64,000 bases of DNA from Paenibacillus sp. FSL R5-0623 (GTDB lineage: Bacteria > Bacillota > Bacilli > Paenibacillales > Paenibacillaceae): the NCBI RefSeq assembly GCF_037974265.1, contig NZ_CP150233.1, positions 4,960,001 to 5,024,000 on the forward strand, in the 5' to 3' direction. A model generated the notes under the pieces. The model was not told the DNA's origin and did no database searches. It was given only the letters and a program-made list of their open reading frames with translations. The first letter of the stretch is position 1. Each line of letters opens with the position of its first letter. A program made the translations under genes and the position numbers. Shown here in pieces: positions 8,700-18,556 of this stretch.

Positions 8700-10793
8700 T
8701 CATTTCAAAGCCATCCATCGCTGCGTGAACGCATGGCCCAAATGTATGAAGGCCTGCCGCGAATGGCGGTAAAACGTGGCGCGGCTCATATGTAAAGCTT
8801 CGGCCAACTCGGACTTGCGATAGTTTCTAAGCAGATAGCTTTCCCTAAGTATACGCTGCTCCAGATCAGTAAGCGGATAGGTCGGTGGATCAGCCTGAAG
8901 GATGCTCACGACCAACTCCCGTGCCCTCACTCCTTCGCATCCCATTGCCTGTAAAGGAACCATCTCCTCAAGTACCGTATCATCATATAAATGTTGAAGC
9001 ATTAGTCTGACCTCATCCCGGGACAAGATACGGGGTGCTTCCTGCGGGATGAAGCCTGCAGTCTGAATGTTCTGCCTTAGAATACGCTGAACCCAGACCT
9101 CAAAGGTCACCTGCCTGAAATCCAGTTCCCATACATGCATATTCTCCCTGGCATATGGCTGAGATGGCATCGTCCGCTCCTCAAATCCCAAATGAGGGAG
9201 TAACATGTTTAGTTGTCTGTCCGCAGTGGGAATGATTGCACGCAGACCGCTCATTGCATCAATTAGCCAGGATTGAAACAGCATGCCACCCAGTTCCTCA
9301 GGGCGATAAGAAGACTGTTCCACGTCTACCGCAGCTAACAGGACACATATGGTATCAGCCGCTTCAGGGGGGAGCTTGCGTGCCGAATTGACCGTATCAC
9401 CCAGCATGTTCATATCATTAGGAGAATATCGTTCCAATATGGACAACGTTTGGTTATGTAACCAAAGTCCAGCACAGAACGCCAAAGGTACCCTGTCCGC
9501 ATTCCGTATGACGCGTATCCCCTCCGGCGCATAATTAGCGATATCATCTAATAATGAAGAATACTGTCCGTTCTCGATAAGCTCCGATTGCCAATCCGAA
9601 CGTGCCAGCGACTCGGCAAGAAAACGCTGTAAGTAAGGAAAATCTTCAGGTTCAAAAGACATCTGCTGTTCCACTTCCCGTTGACGTATCCCTGTGAAAT
9701 CCGTATATGCATGGGTCGAGGGCAATTGTTCACGGTACAGCTCCAATATGTGGGCCGCAATCTGCATTTGCAACAGTTTGTTCACTGAAGGATACCGCTC
9801 CGTAAGCAGCTCCAGTACCCGGGAACGCATCATCTGATAATGGCCGGGGTCGCGCCTCTCATAATCCTCCCTTAACATCCGGGATACCAACTGATGCAGA
9901 GAAAGGCCTCCGGCTCCAGCGTGCACACAGGATAAAGTACTCAGTCCCGTATAAGCCAATGCACTCAGGGGATGAATCAACAACTGGTTCAGCATCGTCT
10001 GATCCGCTGCCGGGAACAGCGACAGTATCTGCAAAGCCTCATACATATAGGGAGAGGTTGCTTCCTTGAGTAACTCTGTACTCAATATGCCGGGTATCTG
10101 TTGTGCGTAGTCCTCTCGCTCCCTTCCCTGACGTCGCAGCATATCCACCGTTAGCGCCAGCAGCAGCGGGTGACCATCTGCTTTGTGTACGATATCCTGC
10201 TGTACGAGGGGTGGCAAGCCGCTTGACTGCACATATTCGTGAACCTCTTTGCGAGTGAAAAGCTCCAGAGCAAAAGAGTGAATCAGATTGCCCCATAAAA
10301 GATTCGTATGCCACTGAATGGGCAGACCTGTCCGGGAAGCCACAATAAACAAGAACTCACTTGCTGCAAGCAGCGGAAGAAAGCTCGATAACAGCCAGCT
10401 ATCAATCCGATCTATTGTTTCACAGTTATCAATAATCATGACAGTGCGTTGACGGGTCAGTTCTTCAACAACATGTGCAAGAAGTGGTGTATCTGCGGCA
10501 CGTGTTCGACCATACTCCGTTTCCAGACTCATCTCCAGATGAGACAGAAAAGCACGCGGCGTCTGCAGGCAGAACTGTCCATCCATCCACAAGGTAATTG
10601 TTGAACATCGCCTGGCCTCTGCCGCCATCTCCGAGAGCAGTGTCGTTTTGCCAATGCCTCCAATTCCCGAAATGGAAAATATTTGTGAAGTGACATCAGG
10701 CGAAGCGAGCCAATTGGATAACACCTCCAATTGCTGAGTCAAACCGACAATACACGGCTTGTGGGAATTTCGGTCCACTGATCTAAGATTCAT
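8700..10793 (-). CDS. STAND-class NTPase transcriptional regulator with C-terminal HTH
   Basis: About 697 residues. I place the start at the ATG at 10793 (GGAAAG upstream) rather than a GTG at 10838 that has no ribosome site. A P-loop SGIGGIGKTT (about residues 42-51) and a Walker B TVMIIDNCE belong to an NB-ARC/STAND ATPase. A helical middle region follows. The last ~60 residues (KSELAEALHMSRATFYRHSRQAF) form a winged or LuxR-like helix-turn-helix. STAND regulators (MalT family and relatives) switch from an ADP to an ATP-bound oligomer on inducer binding. The N-terminal position of the NTPase and C-terminal HTH fit this scheme. It is divergent from the SLH surface-protein gene across about 165 bp, which makes that gene a natural target; this is inference. 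Confidence 0.78.
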   Translation of the reverse strand: MNLRSVDRNSHKPCIVGLTQQLEVLSNWLASPDVTSQIFSISGIGGIGKTTLLSEMAAEARRCSTITLWMDGQFCLQTPRAFLSHLEMSLETEYGRTRAADTPLLAHVVEELTRQRTVMIIDNCETIDRIDSWLLSSFLPLLAASEFLFIVASRTGLPIQWHTNLLWGNLIHSFALELFTRKEVHEYVQSSGLPPLVQQDIVHKADGHPLLLALTVDMLRRQGREREDYAQQIPGILSTELLKEATSPYMYEALQILSLFPAADQTMLNQLLIHPLSALAYTGLSTLSCVHAGAGGLSLHQLVSRMLREDYERRDPGHYQMMRSRVLELLTERYPSVNKLLQMQIAAHILELYREQLPSTHAYTDFTGIRQREVEQQMSFEPEDFPYLQRFLAESLARSDWQSELIENGQYSSLLDDIANYAPEGIRVIRNADRVPLAFCAGLWLHNQTLSILERYSPNDMNMLGDTVNSARKLPPEAADTICVLLAAVDVEQSSYRPEELGGMLFQSWLIDAMSGLRAIIPTADRQLNMLLPHLGFEERTMPSQPYARENMHVWELDFRQVTFEVWVQRILRQNIQTAGFIPQEAPRILSRDEVRLMLQHLYDDTVLEEMVPLQAMGCEGVRARELVVSILQADPPTYPLTDLEQRILRESYLLRNYRKSELAEALHMSRATFYRHSRQAFIHLGHAFTQRWMALK

Positions 10794-10958
10794 GCTGCAC
10801 ACTACTTTCCATTCAAATTTGAAACAAAAACGAGACACCGCATTTCTTATAATATACTATACTATTTCTTGAGTGGCATAGACTGTTCCGGTTCCTCACA
10901 TGCTTATCCATTCAACAATAATTTCATTACTGCAAACCAAAGGGGAAGTGAAGTGTAA

Positions 10959-13900
10959 ATGAAGAAACGTTTATCCATGATGAAAATCCTGCTTGTACTC
11001 ATCATGATCGCGGGACAAATGGGAGTGTACAGCTCTGTGAATGCAGAAGGAGAACCTGACGGGCCAAATGCCCTTCCTCCGGTTGAGAACGGCTGGGTCC
11101 AGGTATCTACCAAAGAACAGCTTGTGTATATTAACCAAAATCAGGAGCTCTATCTGACAGAGAACATCAGCCTGACTGCGGATATCGACTTGACGGGAAT
11201 AGACTGGATTCCATTTGGCGGCAATGACTACGTACCGTTCAGTGGAACATTTGATGGACAGGGGCATTGGATCACTGGCTTGGAGATAAACAACGATACA
11301 CGATTGTCCAATGGATTTTTTGGTCAAGCCAACGGCCGCATTCAATATATTAACCTGAGGGCAGATATTAAAGGTGGCTCCAATGCAGGCGCACTTGTTG
11401 GCTTTCAATCCGGGGGAAGCATTGATCATGTCTATACGGAAGGAACTGTACGAAGCGGGCACATCTACAAAAGTGTCACCCCTACAGGGGGCATCGTAGG
11501 ATTACTGAGCAATGCACGTCTGTCTCACTCTTCCTCCGCTGCTTTCGTTACAGTAGGCGAATCTGACAATTTGCATGGTGGTGGACTTATAGGTTCCCAG
11601 GCAATGGGTAGCATAAGCGATTCTTACTTTACCGGTAATCTAGCTAACGAGCCTGTCAAGGACCATCCTACCTCCCATATATATGCTGGAGGAATTGTAG
11701 GTTATCAGTTAAGCAGCTCAGAAGAATACAATATCCTCAAAAATACATATTCAACTGGCGCGATCTCCACACTGAATCCGAGAAGCTACTCCAGTTGGGG
11801 GGCGATCGGTGGATATGTCTACAAAACAAATATAACGGATACATACTACGATACGATGACATCGGGTATGACTGTCGGAGCAAGCGATCCTTATCAAAGC
11901 ACAATTGAGATCTATGGGAAAACAACAACAGAAATGAAGCAGCAGGCTACTTATACTGGATGGGATTTTACAGATACCTGGAACATTCATCCTGCGATCA
12001 ACAATGGCTATCCTTATCTGCGCCCTGCCATATTAACAACCGCGCTGCCTCAGGCGGTTCAGAATGAATCCTACTCCATGGACCTGGCAGGTTATGATGG
12101 AGCGTGCGCAGGACTTACCTGGACAGCCTCCGGACTTCCCCAAGGATTAAGCCTAAGCCCTTCCGGGGAGCTCGGAGGTACACCGACACAATCCGGCACG
12201 TACACCGTAAACCTCTCGCTGCTGGATGGAGGCTCCGCCACAACTGAACGGGTTCTGCAACTTGTCGTTGTTACGAAGGCTCCAGGCATTGCGGATGCAT
12301 CGGTTCAGCCCGGACTAGAGGTGGGAGCAACAAGTATTACAGCAGCGCCGACGCAAACGGGTCATTCCTTTGCCTATATGTTGGATCGCACGGACAGCAC
12401 TCCTCCATCGGTTGGGGATGCACTGCCTGAGGGTGCGGTAACCTATATTTCAGGTGCCGATATTCCTGGTACAAGTCCAGGGCAGGCTGTGGACCTCTTT
12501 GAAGTGACAGAAGATGAAAATACGGGGAAATATCTCATTCAGGCGTGGCAGCGCTTCACGCTGGAGCAAAAGCACATTCGTCAGTTCGTTCCGGTTAACA
12601 GTCTTCATCTGGAGCCATCTCAACTGGACCTGACCTCTGGTGGGCCCTCGGCTAAACTGACAGCAATCATTGATCCGGAAGACACTACAAACAAGACCAT
12701 TCACTGGAGCTCCAGTAATGAGGCTGTCGCCACCGTGGATATGCTCGGGGAAGTCCAGCCTGTGACTGCAGGTACAGCCATTATTACGGTTACATCCGAA
12801 GATGGCTCCCATACAGCAACGGCAACCATCACTGTATTTCCCCAGGCTGGAACAGTTACTGGCTCTGTATATGGCACAGGAATGACCCCACTGGAGGGAG
12901 TCTCCGTTTCTGTGGACAGCATCAGTATACTTACGGACAGCCAGGGACATTTTACGCTGGAACAGATTCCTGCAGGAATCCGAACCCTTGTTGTACGTGC
13001 AAAAGGCTATGATACCACTGAACGAAGCGTCGAAGTACTGGCAGAGCAGGCCGTGGATACGGGCATGATTACATTAAAGCCCCTTGCTACCTCGCAGCCG
13101 GAGCCGCAACCATCACCGGGTACAACTCCAGCACCTTCACCAGCTTCAGGATCGGAATCGTTCTCAGGGTTCCCAAATGTTTTGCCACCGACCGAAGATC
13201 CAGCTACAGTCAAGCTTGAAATTAACAGTCTGGACATCAAATCAACAGCCTCAACAGAGATAGCTCCTGACGGTCAGACTGTAATCCGACTCAAACCTGA
13301 TACAGCTTCTCTCATGCAAGCCTTCAGTGGTGCAGAATTGGGAATACTGATCCGCTTCAGTACGGAATCCCCTGTCGTTTTTCTGGATCTGCCGGGTGAG
13401 TTACTGCGGAGTATGATGCAAAAGCAGCCGGAAATCAGTGTAACCTTCGAGGTCAATGGCGCGAGCTATGAGTTGCCGCTAAACATGTTACCCCCATTGG
13501 CTGACAACACGGTTGTTACCATTGGCATCGGTAAAGCCTCTCCCAACATCGTCAGCACCCTGATTGCTGCGGTGACGAAGCGGGGCTTTGAACTCATAGG
13601 CACACCCATGGATTTCACCCTTTATATCGATGGAAAACAGACAGAGCGTTTGAATCAGGGATATAGCAAACGAATCCTTCCACTCCCTTCGCAGGCTGAT
13701 TCCGAAAAATCAACAGCCGTGTGGATCGATGCAGAGGATCAGATGCATTTTGTTCCTTCCCTGTTCACAAATGATGACAAGCAGGCGCAAGCCATCATCT
13801 CCACAACCCATAACAGCATGTTTGCAGTCGTATCGGCAAATCATGCGTTTGCGGACATGAAGGATCACTGGGGACGATCCGACGTCGAAATGCTTGCGAA

Positions 13901-14408
13901 CAAATTCATTGTCGAGGGTGTAAACAATGACACCTTTTCGCCAGAGAACCCGGTTACACGTGCCGAATTCGCGGCATTGCTTGTCCGTTCCCTTGGATTG
14001 CCTGAGCACCTTCCAACATCAGTATTCGCTGATATTCCATCAGCGCAATGGTATGCTGGAGCCGTAGGCACTGCACAGGCTGCAGGCTTAATCAACGGTT
14101 ACGGTGATGGCTTGTTTAGACCAGAGGCATCCATTACCCGTGAACAAATGGCCGTAATCCTCGTCCGTGCATTGGATTTTGCAAGATTGAAACCTCAGCC
14201 GAACAAGGATGTACTGGATGTGTTGGCCGATCATACCACTCTTTCAGCCTGGGCTTCCGAATCGGTATCCATTTTACTGGAAGCAGGTTTGATGCAAGGT
14301 AAGCCAACCAACAGGTTTTCTCCTAAGGAAATGGCAACCCGGGCTCAGAGTGCCGCAGTATTGAACCGACTGCTGCAATATATGAGGTTTATCGACAGCC
14401 CACAGTAG
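10959..14408 (+). CDS. Large secreted cell-surface protein: GLUG/beta-helix, Ig-like domains and three SLH repeats
   Basis: 1149 residues with a signal peptide (cleavage near VNAEGE, about 29). Residues ~40-360 are a repetitive beta region with GLUG-like units (FDGQGHWITGLE, GALVGFQSGGSIDHVY, GGIVGLLSNARLSHS). Then come a putative-Ig module (LPQGLSLSPSGELGGTPTQSGTY, about 365-440), a BIG2 domain (VNSLHLEPSQLDLTSGG, about 547-630) and a carboxypeptidase-regulatory-like fold (about 635-705). A Pro/Ser linker, a ZU5-like beta region and three SLH motifs end the protein (FADMKDHWGRSDVEML; FADIPSAQWYAGAVG; a degenerate LADHTTLSAWASESV). SLH repeats hold proteins on pyruvylated secondary wall polymers. 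No catalytic domain is visible, so an adhesive or structural role is likely. Confidence 0.88.
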   Translation: MKKRLSMMKILLVLIMIAGQMGVYSSVNAEGEPDGPNALPPVENGWVQVSTKEQLVYINQNQELYLTENISLTADIDLTGIDWIPFGGNDYVPFSGTFDGQGHWITGLEINNDTRLSNGFFGQANGRIQYINLRADIKGGSNAGALVGFQSGGSIDHVYTEGTVRSGHIYKSVTPTGGIVGLLSNARLSHSSSAAFVTVGESDNLHGGGLIGSQAMGSISDSYFTGNLANEPVKDHPTSHIYAGGIVGYQLSSSEEYNILKNTYSTGAISTLNPRSYSSWGAIGGYVYKTNITDTYYDTMTSGMTVGASDPYQSTIEIYGKTTTEMKQQATYTGWDFTDTWNIHPAINNGYPYLRPAILTTALPQAVQNESYSMDLAGYDGACAGLTWTASGLPQGLSLSPSGELGGTPTQSGTYTVNLSLLDGGSATTERVLQLVVVTKAPGIADASVQPGLEVGATSITAAPTQTGHSFAYMLDRTDSTPPSVGDALPEGAVTYISGADIPGTSPGQAVDLFEVTEDENTGKYLIQAWQRFTLEQKHIRQFVPVNSLHLEPSQLDLTSGGPSAKLTAIIDPEDTTNKTIHWSSSNEAVATVDMLGEVQPVTAGTAIITVTSEDGSHTATATITVFPQAGTVTGSVYGTGMTPLEGVSVSVDSISILTDSQGHFTLEQIPAGIRTLVVRAKGYDTTERSVEVLAEQAVDTGMITLKPLATSQPEPQPSPGTTPAPSPASGSESFSGFPNVLPPTEDPATVKLEINSLDIKSTASTEIAPDGQTVIRLKPDTASLMQAFSGAELGILIRFSTESPVVFLDLPGELLRSMMQKQPEISVTFEVNGASYELPLNMLPPLADNTVVTIGIGKASPNIVSTLIAAVTKRGFELIGTPMDFTLYIDGKQTERLNQGYSKRILPLPSQADSEKSTAVWIDAEDQMHFVPSLFTNDDKQAQAIISTTHNSMFAVVSANHAFADMKDHWGRSDVEMLANKFIVEGVNNDTFSPENPVTRAEFAALLVRSLGLPEHLPTSVFADIPSAQWYAGAVGTAQAAGLINGYGDGLFRPEASITREQMAVILVRALDFARLKPQPNKDVLDVLADHTTLSAWASESVSILLEAGLMQGKPTNRFSPKEMATRAQSAAVLNRLLQYMRFIDSPQ

Positions 14409-14503
14409 CCGAAGTTTTTATATATTATCTAAGAGCGGTTCGTCAATATAGATACGGGGAAGAAGGCGACATGGCACCGTTACTATAGTAAAATAAACGC
14501 CGA

Positions 14504-14542
14504 AAAGCCCGCTGCATGAATGATGCATGAGCGGGCTTTTTT
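14504..14542. terminator. Bidirectional terminator between the SLH gene and fhuB
   Basis: AAAAGCCCGCT and AGCGGGCTTTTTT arms, with a second inner inverted pair (GCAT..ATGC) in the loop, lie between two convergent genes. A-run and T-run allow both strands. Confidence 0.88.
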
Positions 14543-14581
14543 CACTCCAAATCCTGCACTGTGTCTTTAAATACCAACCAT

Positions 14582-16633
14582 TTACTTCATCGACTTGCGC
14601 CAGTTGGAACGATACATCAGATACAAGAAATACGGCGTTCCAATCATTGCTATGAGTATCCCTGATGGAATCTCTGTTGGCGCCATGACGGTTCTGCCGA
14701 TCGTATCGGCCAGCACCAGCATGACTGCACCCGCTAATGCGGATAGGAACATGGATCGTCTTAACTTATTCCCCGTCAGTAGCCGTACCATGTGTGGTGC
14801 AATCAGGCCGATAAAACCAACGGTTCCTACACAAGCAACCGCACCTGCTGCAAGTAATACACCAACTGTCATGGCTAATAATCGTGTACGACGTACTCCG
14901 AGACCAAGCCCGGATGCACTATTGTCGTCAAATACCAGCAGTTCGAATCTGCGTGCCAGCCACCAAGCCACCGGTACCAGAATAACTAAAAATAATCCGA
15001 TAACCCTCACCTGTTCCCAGGTACGAGCATAGGTGCTTCCTGTTAGCCAGATATATCCGCTGCTACCGTATACCGCACCTCGGACAATCAGAATCTGAAT
15101 ACCTGCTCCAGCAATGGCAGACATCGCAATCCCCAGCAACACAACCGCCGAAGGGTTCAGTCCTTTCTTCCAGGCGAGGGAGAACACAACCACTGCAGCA
15201 ATGGCTGCACCGATGATTGCAGCAATTGGCAGCAAGTATATCGGAAGACCCGGCCATAAAATGATGACCATCATCGCTCCAAGCCCTGCACCTGAGGACA
15301 CACCAACAATTGAAGCATCTGCCAGCGGGTTACGTACCGCCATCTGAATGAGCACACCACTGATTGCCAGTGCAGCTCCTGCACCTGCGGCAACAAGTGT
15401 ACGCGGAATCCGAAGCTGAATCAGCGCGGAGAACAGTCCATCCGATTGGAACAGACTTGGTAACCAATCGGCCAGGGGAATTCGCATACCGCCAAACATC
15501 GTACTGAGCAAGATAAGCACAACGGTTATCACAGAAAATAATACAGCCATCGGGCCAAATGCAAAGCGACGCGCGGCTCCTCCTGTGCTCATTGAAGTAG
15601 ACATCCCTGATCCGTTCGAAGCCTTCATACGTGTAAGAACAAGCCAGATGAGCCACGGTGCACCAATAATCGCCATAACGGCACCCGTTGGCAGTTCCAT
15701 GCTGGAGTTATGCACCATCTTGGCGAGGACATCTGCTCCAACCAGGAGCGCTGCGCCCCATATGAACACACCGGGTAAAAGTAATCGATTGGTACGTACA
15801 CCACTCAATCGAACCAGATGTGGTGCAACCAGTCCCACGAAGCCAATCGGTCCGATTACACTTACAATCACAGCAGCCAGCAATACAGCAAGAATTAACC
15901 CTACTGCACGAGCCAATGTAACCTTTTGTCCCAAGGAAGAAGCCGTTGATTCATCCAACTCCAGCATATCCCACTGTCTGGACAGGATTAACGCGAGAAG
16001 GGTAATACCAACCACCCAAGGCAAAGCATAAAACACACCACTCCAGTCATTCTGGACAAGTGTTCCGGAGCCCCAAAGGAACAACCCTTGTGTCTCCATG
16101 GAGAAAAAAATATGTAATGCACTTGTAAATGAACCAAGCACCATCGATACAATCATACCGGACAACGCAAGTCGCACCGGGCTTGATGTTCGTCCGCCGC
16201 CCATGAAATAAGCCGCAAATGCTGCCAGCAAACCACCTAGTGCTGCGAAAAGAAAAGGCGACTGACTTAATAGACCTGGAAAAGCGATAGCTCCCAGCAC
16301 CACCACAAAGTACGCTCCTGCATTAATGCCCAGCGTATCTGAAGCAGCCAATGGATTACGAGTAATCGTTTGCAGCAAAGCGCCCGCAACAGCCAGTGCG
16401 CCACCCGCAAGAATACCGATCACTGTACGCGGCATGCGCAAGTCCCAGACCATATTGTGCTCTAATGAATCCTGTCTGCCTGTTAGAGCGTCCCAAACGA
16501 CATGCAAAGGAATGGATGCTTCTCCATAACATAGACTTACAAAAAAAAGCACGATGAGAGCGGTTAGACCGCCCCCATATATGCTTATTGTGCGCCAATT
16601 CATAGCTGGCTTAGATCCTTGAACCGAACTCAT
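14582..16633 (-). CDS. fhuB: Siderophore ABC transporter permease, double-length FhuB type
   Basis: 683 residues, twice the usual FecCD permease, made of two homologous halves of about ten membrane segments. Each half carries the family signature for contacting the ATPase: GPIGFVGLVAPHLVRL in the first and GTVGFIGLIAPHMVRL in the second. E. coli FhuB has the same fused build, whereas Bacillus subtilis has separate FhuB and FhuG. The ATG overlaps the TGA of the binding-protein gene (ATGA), so the two are translationally coupled. Function: movement of Fe3+-hydroxamate or a related siderophore through the membrane. No ATPase gene follows, so a shared ATPase (FhuC/YusV-like) must be encoded elsewhere. 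Fur control comes from the box upstream of the binding-protein gene. Confidence 0.92.
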   Translation of the reverse strand: MSSVQGSKPAMNWRTISIYGGGLTALIVLFFVSLCYGEASIPLHVVWDALTGRQDSLEHNMVWDLRMPRTVIGILAGGALAVAGALLQTITRNPLAASDTLGINAGAYFVVVLGAIAFPGLLSQSPFLFAALGGLLAAFAAYFMGGGRTSSPVRLALSGMIVSMVLGSFTSALHIFFSMETQGLFLWGSGTLVQNDWSGVFYALPWVVGITLLALILSRQWDMLELDESTASSLGQKVTLARAVGLILAVLLAAVIVSVIGPIGFVGLVAPHLVRLSGVRTNRLLLPGVFIWGAALLVGADVLAKMVHNSSMELPTGAVMAIIGAPWLIWLVLTRMKASNGSGMSTSMSTGGAARRFAFGPMAVLFSVITVVLILLSTMFGGMRIPLADWLPSLFQSDGLFSALIQLRIPRTLVAAGAGAALAISGVLIQMAVRNPLADASIVGVSSGAGLGAMMVIILWPGLPIYLLPIAAIIGAAIAAVVVFSLAWKKGLNPSAVVLLGIAMSAIAGAGIQILIVRGAVYGSSGYIWLTGSTYARTWEQVRVIGLFLVILVPVAWWLARRFELLVFDDNSASGLGLGVRRTRLLAMTVGVLLAAGAVACVGTVGFIGLIAPHMVRLLTGNKLRRSMFLSALAGAVMLVLADTIGRTVMAPTEIPSGILIAMIGTPYFLYLMYRSNWRKSMK

Positions 16634-17631
16634 TTGGTAATCGCCTCGACTACCCCATCAACCAACACTTTGGAGGAGATCGGTCCACCAAATGTCCATG
16701 TTGTGCTATCGAGTTGATATGTGCGTTTTTCCTTCACAAAGTTCAGTCCGTTCCAAACCGAGTTATCTTTCATTGCTGTGCCAAAGACGTCATCGTCTGG
16801 CTGTGTAATATAAATGAAGTTACTGTCCTTCACATCGGTTAAGGATTCAATACCTACTGTAGAGAAGCCATAGTTCTCAACTTTGTCCGGCTGCCAGTCG
16901 TTAACCAGTCCGATTTTGTCCAATGTACCAATCACAACCGAGTTATCGGTAAACATACGCAGGCTGACTGCATTTTGATATGTGAACGCTTGTGTCAGTG
17001 CAAAGTTGAAGTTTTCTTTACCCGCAGCAGCCAGTTTTTCTTTGACTTCTACATAGTGTTGATCGAGATCACTAAGAACTTGCTTCGCTTTGTCTTCTTT
17101 ACCGAGAGCTGTTGCAATGGTATTAAAAATTTCTGTCATTTTGTCATAATTATAGCCATCGCCATCATACGGATCGAATTCAATGGTTGGTGCAATAGCA
17201 TTAAGCTGATCGTAGACCGCATTATTATTATCTGCGTTAGCAATGATCAGATCCGGCTTCAATGCAGCAATAGCTTCCAGATTCGGCTCACCGCGTGTTC
17301 CGATATCCGTTACACTGTCATCCAGTGCTGCCTCGGATGTTACCCACACTTTATAGTTAGCGTTATCTGCATTACCTACTGGCTGAACCCCCAGGGCAAC
17401 GACATCTTCCGTATATGTCCATTCAAGCGTAACGACACGTTCTGCTGGCTTGTCCAGCTTAAGCTCTCCACGTTTATGCTTCACGGTAACAGGACCTGCT
17501 GTCTCTTCAGCCGGAGCACTACCGGAGTCACTACCTTGACTTGTATCTGTTGTAGTCGTGGTTTTACCACAACCCGCCAAAACTAGCACAAAGGCCAGCA
17601 TGATCAACAGTCCATTCAACCCTTTTTTCAT
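16630..17631 (-). CDS. Iron-siderophore ABC transporter substrate-binding lipoprotein
   Basis: 333 residues. A lipoprotein signal peptide ends in the lipobox LAGC (Cys21), followed by a Thr/Ser-rich tether. The mature part is a class III periplasmic-binding fold (VTLEWTYTEDVVALGVQPVG, GTRGEPNLEAIAALKPDLIIAN, the long helix of AKQVLSDLDQHYVEVKEKL), as in FhuD, YfiY and YxeB. It captures an Fe3+-siderophore outside the membrane and delivers it to the FhuB-type permease encoded next, which overlaps by 4 bp. The ribosome site is GGGGAGA. The gene lies just downstream of a near-perfect Fur box. The siderophore cannot be specified from sequence. Confidence 0.92.
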   Translation of the reverse strand: MKKGLNGLLIMLAFVLVLAGCGKTTTTTDTSQGSDSGSAPAEETAGPVTVKHKRGELKLDKPAERVVTLEWTYTEDVVALGVQPVGNADNANYKVWVTSEAALDDSVTDIGTRGEPNLEAIAALKPDLIIANADNNNAVYDQLNAIAPTIEFDPYDGDGYNYDKMTEIFNTIATALGKEDKAKQVLSDLDQHYVEVKEKLAAAGKENFNFALTQAFTYQNAVSLRMFTDNSVVIGTLDKIGLVNDWQPDKVENYGFSTVGIESLTDVKDSNFIYITQPDDDVFGTAMKDNSVWNGLNFVKEKRTYQLDSTTWTFGGPISSKVLVDGVVEAITK

Positions 17632-17663
17632 ATCTGTATCTCCCCTGTTTGTATGTATTTATA

Positions 17664-17683
17664 TGATAACAATTATCATTATC
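17664..17683 (-). promoter_or_regulatory. Fur box of the siderophore-uptake operon
   Basis: TGATAACAATTATCA matches the 7-1-7 Fur consensus TGATAATNATTATCA at 14 of 15 positions and continues into an overlapping TTATC half-site. It sits about 35 bp upstream of the lipoprotein ATG. Iron repression by Fur is the expected role. Confidence 0.88.
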
Positions 17684-17750
17684 ACTATTGGATTATGCCG
17701 TAGGAATGGATTTTTGTCAATGCAAAGTACCTTATTCCAATTCTTTTATG

Positions 17751-17797
17751 AAATAAAAAAGGAAAGGGATAGCTCAAAAGCCATCCTTCCCTTCCAT
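17751..17797 (-). terminator. Terminator of cueP
   Basis: On the minus strand GGAAGGGATGGCT and AGCTATCCCTTTCC form a stem with a TTTG loop, followed by TTTTTTATTT. It separates cueP from the fhu promoter. Confidence 0.85.
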
Positions 17798-17812
17798 TGA
17801 TTGCTGTTTGCA

Positions 17813-18355
17813 TTAACTCAACTGCATCGTAGTGATGCATGTATTATCATTTTCATATGTAGACAATTGCGTTTCTGCAACCTTCCCATCTCGAACAATA
17901 CGAATCAGATAGCTTCTGTCTCTTGGCACCCAAAAGTCCATAAATCCGTTCGCACCAGACTTAATCACTGCATCTTTCATAAAAGTGTTGCCTTGAGAAT
18001 CGTGAATGGTAACGCTAAATTCCTTATTGCTCATTTCCCCCTGACAACCGGTCAAGCTATGAATTGCACAGGGATGGGTCTGGTCCACATAGGGTGCAAT
18101 GGAAAGGAAAAATTCATTTTCAGGCAAATCATATGTAGTGGTCTTTTTATCTTGATCGGTTACGATTAACTGTTTGGCATTGATGGAGGCAGATTCCGGT
18201 GTCTCTTTTCCTGTGCTGATATCTTCCACCAATTTTCGGATGTTGGGCGCACTGGCTGTGCCCGCTTCATCCTTACCCGTATTGCTTGCAAACAGATAGG
18301 TTCCGATTACAATCACAACTGCGACACTTGCAATGATCCACATTTGTTTCTTCAT
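17813..18355 (-). CDS. cueP: CueP-family copper-binding protein
   Basis: 180 residues with an N-terminal membrane anchor or uncleaved signal (residues ~5-23), so it acts outside the membrane. The family hallmark is visible: IAPYVDQTHPCAIHSLTGC with Cys96 and Cys104, and Cys173 in NDNTCITTMQL. In Salmonella CueP three conserved cysteines bind copper in the periplasm and support copper delivery and resistance; the same three are present here. The start ATG follows GAGGAGA. A TATACT -10-like hexamer lies about 45 bp upstream. The gene is monocistronic, with terminators on both sides. Assignment rests on remembered family motifs; metal binding is inferred. Confidence 0.85.
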   Translation of the reverse strand: MKKQMWIIASVAVVIVIGTYLFASNTGKDEAGTASAPNIRKLVEDISTGKETPESASINAKQLIVTDQDKKTTTYDLPENEFFLSIAPYVDQTHPCAIHSLTGCQGEMSNKEFSVTIHDSQGNTFMKDAVIKSGANGFMDFWVPRDRSYLIRIVRDGKVAETQLSTYENDNTCITTMQLS

Positions 18356-18490
18356 CTGGAGGCCATCTCCTCGTCCGTTTTCCTTAAGTATAATTCATTA
18401 CATACGATTCTGGACTTAAACGGTATGCATTTCACCAGATATACACATATACGTCTGATTCGGATGACTATAATGGACACGTCAACCAAA

Positions 18491-18537
18491 AAAGAAGCAA
18501 GCAGGTCACATATTGTGTGATCTGTGTGCTTCTTTCA
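18491..18537 (-). terminator. Terminator of the GNAT/small-peptide operon
   Basis: On the minus strand AAGCACACAGATCACA and TGTGACCTGCTTGCTT form a long imperfect stem, followed by TTTTTT. It begins 20 bp after the stop of the 40-residue peptide gene and so marks that peptide as the last gene of the operon. Confidence 0.82.
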
Positions 18538-18556
18538 TCGTTTGGGGAGAATGAGA

